A stretch of 64,000 bases of DNA from Dactylosporangium siamense (GTDB lineage: Bacteria > Actinomycetota > Actinomycetes > Mycobacteriales > Micromonosporaceae), in assembly GCF_016862795.1 (NCBI RefSeq), contig NZ_BONQ01000071.1:1-64000 (forward strand), in the 5' to 3' direction. The notes below the pieces were generated by a model that saw nothing but the letters and a program-made list of their open reading frames with translations, did not search any database and was not told the DNA's origin. Below, piece by piece: positions 25,918-34,452 of this stretch (the first letter of the stretch is position 1; every line of letters starts with the position of its first letter). A program made the translations under genes and the position numbers.

Positions 25918-28191
25918 TCAGCGGTCCTCGACCTGGTAGAGCACGACGTCGCCCTGCTCCGTGCGGGTCAGGCCCAGACCGTCGATCGGCGCGTCGATTG
26001 CCCGCTCATAGGCGCTGCCCAGCGCCTGGCTGCGAACCACGACCACGGTGCGGATGCCCCGCTCCCGCAGCAACGCGACGGTCCCCTCGTCCGGGAACTG
26101 CTGCATCGTCAGCCGCAGCTCCTGCTGGTCCATCGGCGTGAAGCCGCTGCCACCGTTGACGATCTTCGGGAACCCGTCGGTGCTCCACAGCATGACGTTC
26201 ATGTCGAACAGCTCATGACTCGGCAGCACCATCAACGGACCCTGCACCGTGCTCATAGCCACCGGCGCCGTCGGCACCACGGGATGTGGGGTGCTGTGCG
26301 TGCCCTCGAACAGCACCAGCATCACCGGGATCAACGTGGCCAGGCGCGGGAAGAACCCGGCCCGGTCGCGGCGCTCCGTCTGCGTCCGGTCGGCGAACAG
26401 CTCCACCGCCCGCTCCGCGAACGCGCTCACCGCCCCGGCCGCGAGCAGCGCCAGGAAGAGTGTCGTCCACACCACCAGACGCCCCGACGTGCGGATGCCG
26501 TCGAAGCCCGGCAGCGCCCGATACAGCGCCAGGTAGCCGAACTCGCCCTTGCCGAAGCCGTTGGTCCCCATCGCCAGCGCGATCGTGCCCACGACGCCGA
26601 CCAGCATCCAGATCCGGTGCTTGATCCGCCACGTCGAGACGAACAGCCCGGCGAACGCCAGCCCGTACAGGAAGAAGCCCGGCAGCAGCGCCATCTCCGG
26701 CGCCCAGGTCAGCGTGCCGCGGGCGGCCCGGTACGCCTCGCCCCACAGCCACGACTCCGGCGGGGCGATGAAGAACCCCTTCAACGGCGGGGAGAACAGC
26801 CCGACCAGTTCCTCGCTGCGTCGCGCATACGGATGCTCCTTCAGCACCTGCAGGTATGGATACGCCATCAGCCCGCCGACCGCGGCGAAGATGGCCCCGC
26901 CGCCGAGATTGGCGAAGAACAGCTTCCAGCCGAACGGCCGGGTCACTCCCCACTTCCGCACGTGCCGGTAACCCCACGACACCGCCGTGACCACCACGAT
27001 CAGCAGCAGCGCATAGACGAACGGGATGCCGATGCCGAAGCCCAGACTGATCTGCCAGGCCGCGACCAGCCAGCCGGCGAGCACCCAGCCCCACCGCCGC
27101 CGGTCCGGCTGGTAGCCGTCCCGCAGCGAGAAGCCGTGCCCGCGGGCGAGCATCGCCAGTGCCAGCGCGATCCCGCCGATCGACAGCACGTGCAGGTGAC
27201 CCGCCTGCCCCAGCCGCCACGGCGCATAAGCGAACGCGGCGCCGGCGACGACCGCACCGGTCGGCCTGGCGCCCAACTGCCGGGCCAGCACATAGGCACC
27301 GAAGAACGCGAGCGCGAAGATCAGCACGTAGATGATGTTGTACCGCACGAGCGCCGCCATCGGTCCGCTGCCGATCATGCCGGCGGGTGCGTAGCCGAGC
27401 AGCGTGTCCGAGAACGCGTAGCTGTACTTGTCGGGGAAGAACGCGTTGGCGTTCCACAGCTGCGCCGGGTTGGTGGTGAGGATGTGCCCGCCCCATGACA
27501 TCTGCCAGGCCTGCAGCGTCGGGTCCGCGGTGTCCTCCGGGATCGTGGTCGCCGGGTGCTGCAGGGTCGGCCAGGTCATGACCGCGGCGAGCAGCACCGA
27601 ACCGACCGCGGCCATCGTCCACTCGTGACCGAGGAAGCCCCCGACGGCGTTGCCGACCCGTGCCACCACCCGGCGGGCACGGCTGGGCACCGCTTCAGGG
27701 ACGGGCGCGAAGGAGCCGAACGGATCCTCGGCCTTGACCTTGACGAGGCTCACCCGCTGGTCGGCCGTCGCGGCGGCCTTCCCGTCTTGCGCGGCCCCCT
27801 TCTCGCCTTCCTTGCCGCCGGCTGCCCCAACCGGCCCGGTCGCCGCATCCGTGCTGGATGCCGCGTCCGTGCTGGCCGGGTCCGTGCTGCTGGCTGCGTC
27901 CGTGCTGGGGGCTGTCTTCGGGGTGCTGGCTGCGTCCGCGGTGCCCTTGGCCTCCGCGGTGCTCTCGGCGTTCGCGGTGCTCTCGGCCTCCGCGGTGCTC
28001 TCGGCGTTCGCGGTGCTCTCGGCGTCCGCGGTCGGGGCCCCCTCCTCGGGGTCTGCCGTGCCCCTGGCTGCCGGCTTCCCGTTGCCGGAGGCCGACTCCT
28101 CGCGGACCGTCACCGCTGGCTCCGGCTTCTCGGATCTGGTGGCGGCTGGCTCCGCCTCCGGGTCCTTCTCGGTCTCGGACACATTGCTCAC
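25918..28191 (-). CDS. large multi-pass membrane protein, GT-C/YfhO-like
   Basis: The 757-residue protein starts with about 175 residues of Ala/Glu/Ser/Thr-rich low complexity in which 'AESTANAESTAEA' units repeat; the DNA there shows near-identical 18-base units around 27955-28030. About 11-12 membrane helices follow and then a C-terminal soluble region ('DQQELRLTMQQFPDEGTVALLRERGIRTVVV') like that of large GT-C or YfhO-type proteins. No catalytic motif can be named with certainty. The GTG start overlaps the stop of the endonuclease IV gene as GTGA, so the two are translationally coupled. Confidence 0.78.
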   Translation of the reverse strand: MSNVSETEKDPEAEPAATRSEKPEPAVTVREESASGNGKPAARGTADPEEGAPTADAESTANAESTAEAESTANAESTAEAKGTADAASTPKTAPSTDAASSTDPASTDAASSTDAATGPVGAAGGKEGEKGAAQDGKAAATADQRVSLVKVKAEDPFGSFAPVPEAVPSRARRVVARVGNAVGGFLGHEWTMAAVGSVLLAAVMTWPTLQHPATTIPEDTADPTLQAWQMSWGGHILTTNPAQLWNANAFFPDKYSYAFSDTLLGYAPAGMIGSGPMAALVRYNIIYVLIFALAFFGAYVLARQLGARPTGAVVAGAAFAYAPWRLGQAGHLHVLSIGGIALALAMLARGHGFSLRDGYQPDRRRWGWVLAGWLVAAWQISLGFGIGIPFVYALLLIVVVTAVSWGYRHVRKWGVTRPFGWKLFFANLGGGAIFAAVGGLMAYPYLQVLKEHPYARRSEELVGLFSPPLKGFFIAPPESWLWGEAYRAARGTLTWAPEMALLPGFFLYGLAFAGLFVSTWRIKHRIWMLVGVVGTIALAMGTNGFGKGEFGYLALYRALPGFDGIRTSGRLVVWTTLFLALLAAGAVSAFAERAVELFADRTQTERRDRAGFFPRLATLIPVMLVLFEGTHSTPHPVVPTAPVAMSTVQGPLMVLPSHELFDMNVMLWSTDGFPKIVNGGSGFTPMDQQELRLTMQQFPDEGTVALLRERGIRTVVVVRSQALGSAYERAIDAPIDGLGLTRTEQGDVVLYQVEDR

Positions 28192-28961
28192 GCCAGCCGC
28201 TCCCGCAGGTAGGTGATGTCGGCGGTCTGCCCGTCGGCTCCGCCGGGCGTCTCGACCAGGGCCGGCGCGTTGGCGGCCCGGATCACCGCGACGATGAGCT
28301 CCGGGTCGATCTCGCCGGCCGCGAGGTTGTCGTGCCGGTCCCGGCCCGAGTCGAACCCGTCCCGCGAGTTGTTGGCGTGGATCAGGTCGATCCGGCCGGT
28401 GATGGCCTTGACCCGATCGACGATGTCCAGCAGATCCTCACCACCCGCGTGGGCGTGGCAGGTGTCCAGGCAGAACCCGACCTCGTATTCGCCGACCGCG
28501 TCCCACAGCCTGGCCAGCGCGTCGAAGCGGCGGGCGCAGGCGTTGTCGCCGCCGGCCGTGTTCTCGATCAGCACCGGCGTCGCGAAGCCACCCTCTTCGG
28601 CGGCATACGCGAAGGTCTTGCGCCAGTTGTCGAAGCCCGCGTCCAGGCCGTCGGCGTTCTCCACGTGCCCGCCGTGCACGATCAGGCCCTTGGCACCGAC
28701 CTTCGCGGCTCCCGCCGCATGGCTGAAGAGCAGCTTGCGGCTGGGAATGCGGATTCTGTTGTTGGAGGACGCGACGTTGATCCGATACGGCGCGTGGATG
28801 TAGATGTCGACGTCGGAGGCGATGAGCGCCTCCGCGTCGGGACGGTCTTTGGGGTCGATCCATTTTTGCGGGTCGGTCAGGAAGAACTGGACCAGGTCAG
28901 CACCGCGCGCCGCGGCCTCGGCCAGTGGCTCAGCGGGGTCGACGTGAGCACCGATTCGCAT
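28188..28961 (-). CDS. nfo: endonuclease IV-type AP endonuclease
   Basis: A 257-residue TIM-barrel AP endonuclease (family 2) that cuts the DNA backbone at abasic sites using metal ions. Metal ligands are visible in 'IHAPY', 'VHGGH', 'ENTAGG' with the following 'FCLDTCHAHAGG', 'IHANNSRDGFDSGRDRHDNLAAG' and 'VETPG'. Length agrees with the actinobacterial forms. The ATG at 28961 has TAGGCT seven bases upstream and no ribosome binding site, implying a leaderless mRNA. It is the first gene of a two-gene unit with the downstream membrane protein. Confidence 0.94.
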   Translation of the reverse strand: MRIGAHVDPAEPLAEAAARGADLVQFFLTDPQKWIDPKDRPDAEALIASDVDIYIHAPYRINVASSNNRIRIPSRKLLFSHAAGAAKVGAKGLIVHGGHVENADGLDAGFDNWRKTFAYAAEEGGFATPVLIENTAGGDNACARRFDALARLWDAVGEYEVGFCLDTCHAHAGGEDLLDIVDRVKAITGRIDLIHANNSRDGFDSGRDRHDNLAAGEIDPELIVAVIRAANAPALVETPGGADGQTADITYLRERLA

Positions 28962-29150
28962 GCCGCAGAGCCTACGACGTGGGACCGACAGTTTGCGCGA
29001 CCCGGCCCCCTGGGCCGGCGGGTAACCCGACCGAAGGGTCCGGAATGCCAGGCTTCCGTCACCGTCCAGTCGGCCGCGTCGTTACGCAACTGGGCCGCCC
29101 GTGATCGCGTGGCCTCGATGGAACGGCATCTGATCAATCCTCAACCTTGG

Positions 29151-29987
29151 ATGGCTACCTTGTCTGGACACCGACCGGCTTTCCGCGTGGCGGCAGCCGC
29201 CGCCGCGTTGTTCGCCGCGGCCCTGACCGTGGGCGCCAGCCCCGTGCACGCCGCACCCTCCACCCCGACCGTCGAGTTCAGCGGCGGGAGCGTGTTGAGC
29301 CTGCTGGTGTGCAAGTCGGAGCCCAGCACCGGCAGCGTCTCGGTGCCGGCCGAGTCGCGGGTCAACTTCGTCAACCGGCTCGGCCAGGGCGCGACCCTCA
29401 AGGTCGACGGCAAGGCCGTCTCGACGGTGGAGCCCAACCAGGCGGTCCCGGTCGTGTTCAAGAAGGGCCCGGTCAACGTCGCCATGACGTTCTCCTGCGG
29501 CGTCGGCGTGGTCGAGCAGTTCAAGCCGGTCTCCGTCGGGGTCACCGCGCCGCCCGCCGCACCCGCGGCGGGGCAGGGCGCGGGCCAGGCGGGCCGCCCG
29601 GCAAGCACGAGCGGGCCGGCCGGCGCCGCGGCAGCGGCCGCCAACCAGGCCATCAACCCGTCGCCGACCGGCCGCTCGACCCGGAAGCCGTCGACGACCG
29701 CGTCGGGCAGCACCGGTGAGGCGGACGGCACCGGCACCGAGCCGGTCGACCCGTCGCTGCTCGGCCCGGACGCGACCGCGTCGCCGGCTGCGGGGGCCAA
29801 TGTCAACCCGAGTGCGTCGACGGACGAGCGGGTATACGTCGAGGAGCCCGTCGCCGCGAGCGGCCCGGCCACGAACGCCCCCACGGGCCTGCTGGCACTG
29901 GTCGCGACGGTCTGCGTGGTGGGCGTTGGAATCGCCGCAATTCGGGCTATTATTGCGCAGCGGTCATCGCGCGCTAGCTTCGCTTAA
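29151..29987 (+). CDS. secreted Ala/Pro-rich protein with C-terminal membrane anchor
   Basis: The 278-residue protein has a signal peptide (residues 1-33, cleavage after 'SPVHAA'), then a compact domain of about 85 residues with two cysteines. About 110 residues of Ala/Gly/Ser/Thr/Pro linker follow, and a C-terminal hydrophobic helix ending in 'RSSRASFA'. The segment before the helix reads N-A-P-T-G, resembling the LAxTG signal of actinobacterial class E sortases, so covalent wall anchoring is possible. The ATG at 29151 gives the best signal peptide; the ATG at 29118 is an alternative. Neither has a ribosome binding site. No known family is recognised. Confidence 0.7.
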   Translation: MATLSGHRPAFRVAAAAAALFAAALTVGASPVHAAPSTPTVEFSGGSVLSLLVCKSEPSTGSVSVPAESRVNFVNRLGQGATLKVDGKAVSTVEPNQAVPVVFKKGPVNVAMTFSCGVGVVEQFKPVSVGVTAPPAAPAAGQGAGQAGRPASTSGPAGAAAAAANQAINPSPTGRSTRKPSTTASGSTGEADGTGTEPVDPSLLGPDATASPAAGANVNPSASTDERVYVEEPVAASGPATNAPTGLLALVATVCVVGVGIAAIRAIIAQRSSRASFA

Positions 29988-29989
29988 GG

Positions 29990-29995
29990 TACAAT
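29990..29995 (+). promoter_or_regulatory. -10 element upstream of the rpsF leader
   Basis: TACAAT lies just after the stop of the preceding gene and 215 bases before the rpsF start. If used, transcription would begin near 30002, immediately before the long stem-loop at 30005-30087. A matching -35 is weak. Confidence 0.4.
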
Positions 29996-30004
29996 TAGGT
30001 AGCT

Positions 30005-30147
30005 CCGCGGGGCGCCGTCATCCAACGCACCGGTGTGGTCGTTCCTCCCCAGGTCCCACCCAGAGAAGCGGATGACGCGCCCCGCGGTCTTTGCGTGTAC
30101 ACACACCGTGTACTCTTGCTCGGTCTGCCGTCCATCGGAGGGCAGAC
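30005..30147 (+). promoter_or_regulatory. structured 5' leader of the rpsF operon
   Basis: An 18-bp stem with a single bulged C (30005-30023 pairs with 30070-30087) encloses a 46-base loop. A second hairpin, GTCTGCC/GGCAGAC, is at 30123-30147. Between them is a short GTACAC/GTGTAC repeat. Leaders of S6-S18 operons in several phyla bind the S6:S18 complex for autoregulation, so a similar role is possible. The first stem may instead be a terminator for the upstream gene. I cannot align it with the published motif from memory. Confidence 0.5.
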
Positions 30148-30209
30148 GACGCACGACCTCCTGCCGCGGATGGACCGCGGCCGCTTAGCCCGTGGGAGGT
30201 GAGAACGTC

Positions 30210-30500
30210 TTGCGTCATTACGAAATCATGGTGATCCTCGATGGAAGTCTCGAGGAGCGCACCGTCGCACCGTCGCTCGACACGTATCTGAACGTGATCC
30301 GGACGTCGGGTGGCTCGGTGGAGAAGCTCGACGTGTGGGGCCGCAGGCGCCTCTCGTACGAGATCAACAAGAAGACCGAGGGCATCTACGCCGTCATCGA
30401 CCTCCAGGCATCGCCGGAGTCGGTGGCCGAGCTGGACCGTCAGCTGCGACTCAACGAGTCCGTGCTGCGCACCAAGGTCATCCGGCCCGAGGTCCGCTAA
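30210..30500 (+). CDS. rpsF: 30S ribosomal protein S6
   Basis: This 96-residue ribosomal protein pairs with S18 in the platform of the small subunit. The sequence '[18 protein letters not shown]' and the terminal 'LRTKVIRPE' are typical. I place the start at TTG 30210 because GGGAGGTGA ends seven bases before it and the protein then begins 'MRHYEIM' as in other actinobacteria. A GTG at 30192 would lie inside the ribosome binding site. It is the first gene of rpsF-ssb-rpsR-rplI. Confidence 0.95.
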   Translation: MRHYEIMVILDGSLEERTVAPSLDTYLNVIRTSGGSVEKLDVWGRRRLSYEINKKTEGIYAVIDLQASPESVAELDRQLRLNESVLRTKVIRPEVR

Positions 30501-30608
30501 GCGGATCCGGGCGAGATCGACCTGCTTCGCCGGCCACACGTCACCGGGAATTGTCATACCCCTGTGACAAGGTGGGCCGTACCCCAGTGCGCGAGGAGTT
30601 GACTCAAT

Positions 30609-31139
30609 ATGGCAGCAGGAGACACCACGATCACGGTCATCGGCAATCTGACCGACGACCCCGAGTTGCGCTTCACTCCGTCTGGAGCAGCCGTGGCCAA
30701 GTTCCGGGTGGCATCGACCCCCCGGTTCATGGACAAGGCCTCCAACGAGTGGAAGGACGGCGAGCCGCTGTTCCTGTCCTGCACGGTGTGGCGCCAGGCG
30801 GCGGAAAACGTCGCCGAGTCGCTGCAGCGCGGTGCCCGCGTGATCGTCTCCGGCCGCCTGAAGCAGCGGACCTATGAGACGCGCGAGGGCGAGAAGCGCA
30901 CTGTCATCGAGCTGGAGGTCGACGAGATCGGCCCCTCGCTGCGCTACGCGACTGCCAAGGTGCAGAAGATGCAGCGCTCCGGTGGCGGTGGAGGCTTCGG
31001 CGCTTCATCCGGCGGTAGTGGCGGCGGCGGAGGCGGTGGCGGCGGGTTTGACGACCCGTGGGCCAGCGCGCAGCCGGCGAACGCTGGAAGCGGCGGCGGC
31101 AGGTCGAGCTCATCCTTCGACGACGAGCCCCCGTTCTAA
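30609..31139 (+). CDS. ssb: single-stranded DNA-binding protein
   Basis: The 176-residue protein has the OB fold (residues 4-115) with '[24 protein letters not shown]', a Gly/Ser-rich flexible tail, and the acidic C-terminal tip D-D-E-P-P-F used to recruit replication and repair partners. It coats single-stranded DNA. Its position between rpsF and rpsR is conserved. The last base of the stop codon overlaps a possible alternative ATG of rpsR. Confidence 0.97.
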   Translation: MAAGDTTITVIGNLTDDPELRFTPSGAAVAKFRVASTPRFMDKASNEWKDGEPLFLSCTVWRQAAENVAESLQRGARVIVSGRLKQRTYETREGEKRTVIELEVDEIGPSLRYATAKVQKMQRSGGGGGFGASSGGSGGGGGGGGGFDDPWASAQPANAGSGGGRSSSSFDDEPPF

Positions 31140-31159
31140 TGGCATCAGGAGCAAGAGCA

Positions 31160-31399
31160 ATGGCGAAGGCTGCGGCCCTGCGCAAACCGAAGAAGAAGGT
31201 GAACCCTCTCGACAAGGAGGGCATCGCCTACATCGACTACAAGGACACCGCGCTGCTGCGCAAGTTCATCTCCGACCGCGGCAAGATCCGCGCTCGGCGG
31301 GTGACCGGCGTGACCGCTCAGCAGCAGCGGCAGATCGCGCGTGCCGTCAAGAACGCGCGCGAGATGGCCCTGCTCCCCTACACCGCGACCGCGCGATAA
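31160..31399 (+). CDS. rpsR: 30S ribosomal protein S18
   Basis: A 79-residue S18 with '[27 protein letters not shown]' and '[15 protein letters not shown]'. It contains no cysteines, so it is the zinc-free (C-) form. The ATG at 31160 has AGGAG nine bases upstream. An ATG at 31139 overlapping the ssb stop would add seven residues and lacks a site of its own. Confidence 0.96.
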   Translation: MAKAAALRKPKKKVNPLDKEGIAYIDYKDTALLRKFISDRGKIRARRVTGVTAQQQRQIARAVKNAREMALLPYTATAR

Positions 31400-31411
31400 G
31401 GGGAGGCTGAC

Positions 31412-31861
31412 ATGAAGATCATCCTGAAGCAGGAGGTCACCGGTCTCGGGACCCCCGGCGATGTGGTTGAGGTCAAGGACGGCTACGGGCGTAACTACCT
31501 GCTCCCGCAGGGCTACGCGATTCCGTGGACCAAGGGCGGCGAGAAGCAGATCGCGACCATCAAGCGTGCCCGTGGGGCCCGCGAGATCCGCGACCTGGGC
31601 CACGCCAACGAGGTCAAGGCCCAGCTGGAGAACCTCACCGTCAAGCTGGCCGTTCGCGCCGGCGAAGGCGGCCGGCTCTACGGCTCGGTCACTCCGGCCG
31701 AGGTTGTGGACGCCGTCCAGAAGGCCGGCGGTCCGTCCCTGGACAAGCGCCGCCTCGAGCTGCCCGGCCACGTGAAGTCGGTCGGCGACTACAAGGTGCA
31801 GATCAAGCTGCACCCCGAGGTCGCTGCCACCTTCACGCTGAAGGTCACGGCCGCCAAGTAA
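31412..31861 (+). CDS. rplI: 50S ribosomal protein L9
   Basis: The 149-residue protein is full length. The N-terminal rRNA-binding domain 'VKDGYGRNYLLPQGYA' is followed by the long connecting helix and the C-terminal domain. It lies 12 bases after rpsR with GGGAGG eight bases before the ATG. A strong terminator follows 13 bases after the stop, ending the operon before dnaB. Confidence 0.97.
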   Translation: MKIILKQEVTGLGTPGDVVEVKDGYGRNYLLPQGYAIPWTKGGEKQIATIKRARGAREIRDLGHANEVKAQLENLTVKLAVRAGEGGRLYGSVTPAEVVDAVQKAGGPSLDKRRLELPGHVKSVGDYKVQIKLHPEVAATFTLKVTAAK

Positions 31862-31874
31862 CACCGCTGCAGAC

Positions 31875-31907
31875 AAAAGGGGCCCGCAGGTGGAGCGGGC
31901 CCCTTTT
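31875..31907 (+). terminator. intrinsic terminator of the rpsF operon
   Basis: AAAAGGGGCCCGC pairs perfectly with GCGGGCCCCTTTT around a 7-base loop; the T-tract is part of the second arm. It lies 13 bases beyond the rplI stop. Confidence 0.9.
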
Positions 31908-32055
31908 GCTGTCTCCTACCGGTGAACTCCCCGCCGCCGGGACAAGCCCCTTGCCGTCGCTTACCGGCAGAACCTCGCCGCCGCCGGGACAAGGGCCCGC
32001 AGGTGAAGCGAGCCTCTCTTGCTGTCTCTTACCGGTACAACTTCACCGCCGCCTG
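31882..32055. repeat. degenerate duplication of terminator arm and gene end
   Basis: The block that begins GCCCGCAGGTG and continues through 'TTGCTGTCTC.TACCGGT' to 'CCGCCGCC' occurs first at about 31882-31954 and again at about 31994-32055, the second copy running into the 3' end of the vWA lipoprotein gene. A partial middle copy ('CTTACCGGCAGAACCTCGCC') lies at about 31958-31991. The copies have diverged, so the duplication is older than the 8.4 kb repeats. Confidence 0.65.
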
Positions 32056-33522
32056 AATCACGTCGGCGAGCTCAGCGACCTGCTTGTCCTCCTCCGACAA
32101 GCCCTTCGCCAGCCGCAGCAGGTCGTCGAGCCGGACCTCCTCGGCGTAGCGGCTGGCCCGCAGGACCTCGGCGAAGTACGCCGCCGTGTAGCAGACCTGC
32201 AGCTGCGGCGCCGCCGACGTGAACTCGCGATCCAGCGACGCCACCGTCACCGACAGGTTCTGCTCGCTCGGCTCCCGCGTCTGCGGGTCCTGCCACCGCA
32301 CCCGCACATCCGCCAGATGCCCCTCGGCGCCGGACCGGAGATGCAGGGCGTACAGCGCCGTCACGGCATGGCCCGGGCCGACCTCGCCGCCGTCGACCCT
32401 GTCGTTGCGGAACGCCGACGCCGAGAGCGTCCGGTTCTCATAACCGATCAGCCGGTACGACGCCACGGCCGCCGGATCGAACTCCACCTGCGCCTTCGCG
32501 TCCAACGCCCGGACCGCGAGCGTGGCCGGCAACTGCTCGACGAACACCTTGTTCGCCGCGGCGGTGTCGCTGACGTAGACGACATAGCCGTCGCCCTTGT
32601 CGGCCAGCTCCTCCATGAACTTGTCGCCGTAGTCACTGCCGACCCCGACGCCCATCATCGTGATCTGCTTGGCCGCCGCCTCCTGCACCTCACGGACCAG
32701 GGACGTGGCGTTCGTGGAGCCGACGTTCGGCAGGCCGTCGGAAAGCAGGATGACGCGATTGGTCGAACCCGACCGGAAGCTCTTGCGCGCCGTCTCGTAC
32801 CCGAGCCGCAGCCCCGCCTCCAGGTTCGTGCTCCCCGACACGCGCAACCGGTCGATCGCACTGTGCAACGCCGACCGGTCCCGCACCGGCGTCATCTGCC
32901 GCAGGACGTCGGCCTCGTCGGAGTATGCGATCAACGCCACCGAATCCGTGGTCCGCAACTGATCCACCAGCGTATGCAAACCGCTCTTGACCAGGTCGAG
33001 CTTGCCGGGCTCCGCCATCGAACCGGACACGTCCACGACGAACGTCAGCGACGCGTCGAGACGTTGCCCCTCAGGCTCGGCTCTCGTCTGCAGCCCAACC
33101 CGGAGCAACCGCGCCGAATCACTGGGGTTGAGGTGCGTCCGAGGCAGCCGCGCACCGTCAGCAGACACGGCGAAGCCGTCGCCCGTCGGCTGCCGGTACC
33201 CCTGCCGAAACGAGTTGACGAACTCCTCCGGACGAATCGTGCTCGCCGAGGGCCGCTGCCCCGACAACAGTTGCCGCTTCGCGTAGCCATAGGACGCGGT
33301 GTCCACATCGACCGCGAACGTCGACACCGGCTGGTTCGACGCCGACTGCTCGCCGGGAGCCTCATCCGCCAGCTCACCGGTCACGGGCGGACCGGGCTTA
33401 CCGTTCTCCGCATTTGCCGGCGCCTTGGCACCGGAACTGGGACCGTCTTCGGACGCACTGCACGCGGTCAGGCACAACGCGGCGATCACGGCGACGGCGG
33501 CGACACGGTACTGACTGACCAT
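32029..33522 (-). CDS. lipoprotein with von Willebrand factor A domain
   Basis: A 497-residue lipoprotein. Its signal peptide ends in the lipobox L-T-A-C (Cys21), followed by a Ser/Gly/Pro linker, a YfbK-like N-terminal region ('TFAVDVDTASYGYAKRQL'), a vWA domain and a C-terminal region (DUF3520-like). The vWA domain has an intact MIDAS D-V-S-G-S motif and a later 'LLSDGLPN'. Such proteins bind metal and ligands at the cell surface; the partner is unknown. GGAGG lies six bases upstream of the ATG at 33522. Confidence 0.9.
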   Translation of the reverse strand: MVSQYRVAAVAVIAALCLTACSASEDGPSSGAKAPANAENGKPGPPVTGELADEAPGEQSASNQPVSTFAVDVDTASYGYAKRQLLSGQRPSASTIRPEEFVNSFRQGYRQPTGDGFAVSADGARLPRTHLNPSDSARLLRVGLQTRAEPEGQRLDASLTFVVDVSGSMAEPGKLDLVKSGLHTLVDQLRTTDSVALIAYSDEADVLRQMTPVRDRSALHSAIDRLRVSGSTNLEAGLRLGYETARKSFRSGSTNRVILLSDGLPNVGSTNATSLVREVQEAAAKQITMMGVGVGSDYGDKFMEELADKGDGYVVYVSDTAAANKVFVEQLPATLAVRALDAKAQVEFDPAAVASYRLIGYENRTLSASAFRNDRVDGGEVGPGHAVTALYALHLRSGAEGHLADVRVRWQDPQTREPSEQNLSVTVASLDREFTSAAPQLQVCYTAAYFAEVLRASRYAEEVRLDDLLRLAKGLSEEDKQVAELADVIQAAVKLYR

Positions 33523-33665
33523 GGGGGCCTCCCTGAAGGTGTTTGGCCAGTCAGACGCCGACCCGCCTGTGATCGGCTCCGAGCGTAACCGGACAGAGAC
33601 CCAAGCGTGAGCATCGGTGATCATCTCGCAAGGATGCTGTGACCCTTCGACGGGAACCGATCGGA

Positions 33666-34133
33666 TCAGAACTGCGTCGCGAGCACCGCGAAGATCACCG
33701 TCGACATGCCCGCACCCAGCACCGCGGAGGCGAAACCGATGGTCCACGCCCGCCATCCGGACGTCGCCCAACCCAGGAACATGGCCACCGTGATCCCCAG
33801 CGCGAGTGCCAGGGCGATCTGCGGCACCCCGTCCAGCAGATTCGTGAACGCCTCGGACCGCGGCGCCGGACATTGCGCCCCGAACGCGTCCACGCAACCC
33901 GGCCGCGGCTCCGACGACAGTGTCGCCGCCCAGATCACGTAGCCGATGAGCGGCACGACGTACCAGCAACCGGTGGCGATGAACGCCCCCGCATAGTCGG
34001 TGGACTCGTCCTCTTCCTCGTCCTGTCGTCGGACCGACCGCGGAGCGTGGTCACGACGACCCGGCTCACGTGATCTGTCCCACTCCGGGTAACCCACGGC
34101 CGCAGCGTCACTCGCCCGTGCGGAGCCCGCCAT
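33666..34133 (-). CDS. small membrane protein of unknown function
   Basis: A protein of about 155 residues with a hydrophilic, charged N-terminal part (about 50 residues with an Asp/Glu cluster) and two to four hydrophobic segments. A loop carries three cysteines ('GCVDAFGAQC'). I recognise no family. The ATG at 34133 is preceded only by a weak GGACGGA. The longer frame to 34196 extends toward the DnaA-box region and is less likely. Confidence 0.6.
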   Translation of the reverse strand: MAGSARASDAAAVGYPEWDRSREPGRRDHAPRSVRRQDEEEDESTDYAGAFIATGCWYVVPLIGYVIWAATLSSEPRPGCVDAFGAQCPAPRSEAFTNLLDGVPQIALALALGITVAMFLGWATSGWRAWTIGFASAVLGAGMSTVIFAVLATQF

Positions 34134-34202
34134 CGTCCGTCCAGCCGGAAAACACCGGCCCGTCACATCACTCGATTGGGCGACTATTTTTCGCACACAG
34201 GC

Positions 34203-34331
34203 TGTGGATTACGAACAAGCAGCTCAGGGGCCATCTGTGGATCCCGGACGTGGAGTTATCCACAGGACTGTGCACAGCTGATCCCCCGTTTGTGGGCCGT
34301 GGTCCACAGGTTGTCCCGAGGGTTGTCCACC
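34203..34331. promoter_or_regulatory. DnaA-box cluster upstream of dnaB
   Basis: One perfect TTATCCACA (34256-34264) is flanked by one-mismatch boxes: TAATCCACA on the minus strand (34203-34211), TGGTCCACA (34300-34308) and TTGTCCACC (34323-34331). Looser matches lie at 34236-34244 and 34268-34276. An AT-richer patch (ACTATTTTTCG) precedes the cluster. It occupies the 319-base gap between a minus-strand gene and dnaB, so it could bind DnaA to control dnaB or to titrate DnaA. Confidence 0.72.
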
Positions 34332-34452
34332 GGCCGGTTTTGACGAACGCCTGCCGCTCCATACCGTTGCGCAGGGCGCCCCTGTTTTCAGAGCGGTTTT
34401 GTCATACCCGCGAGGTCTACTGGTTGGTGCGGGTATGACGTTGGAGGGGCGA

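Noticed and set aside
30192-30209. GTG at 30192 as the rpsF start
   Set aside because: It would place the strong GGGAGGTGA site inside the gene; TTG 30210 gives the standard S6 N terminus.
34203-34331. The chromosomal origin oriC itself
   Set aside because: Actinobacterial oriC lies between dnaA and dnaN, neither of which is here, and the number of boxes is smaller than in typical origins. I kept it as an auxiliary DnaA site.
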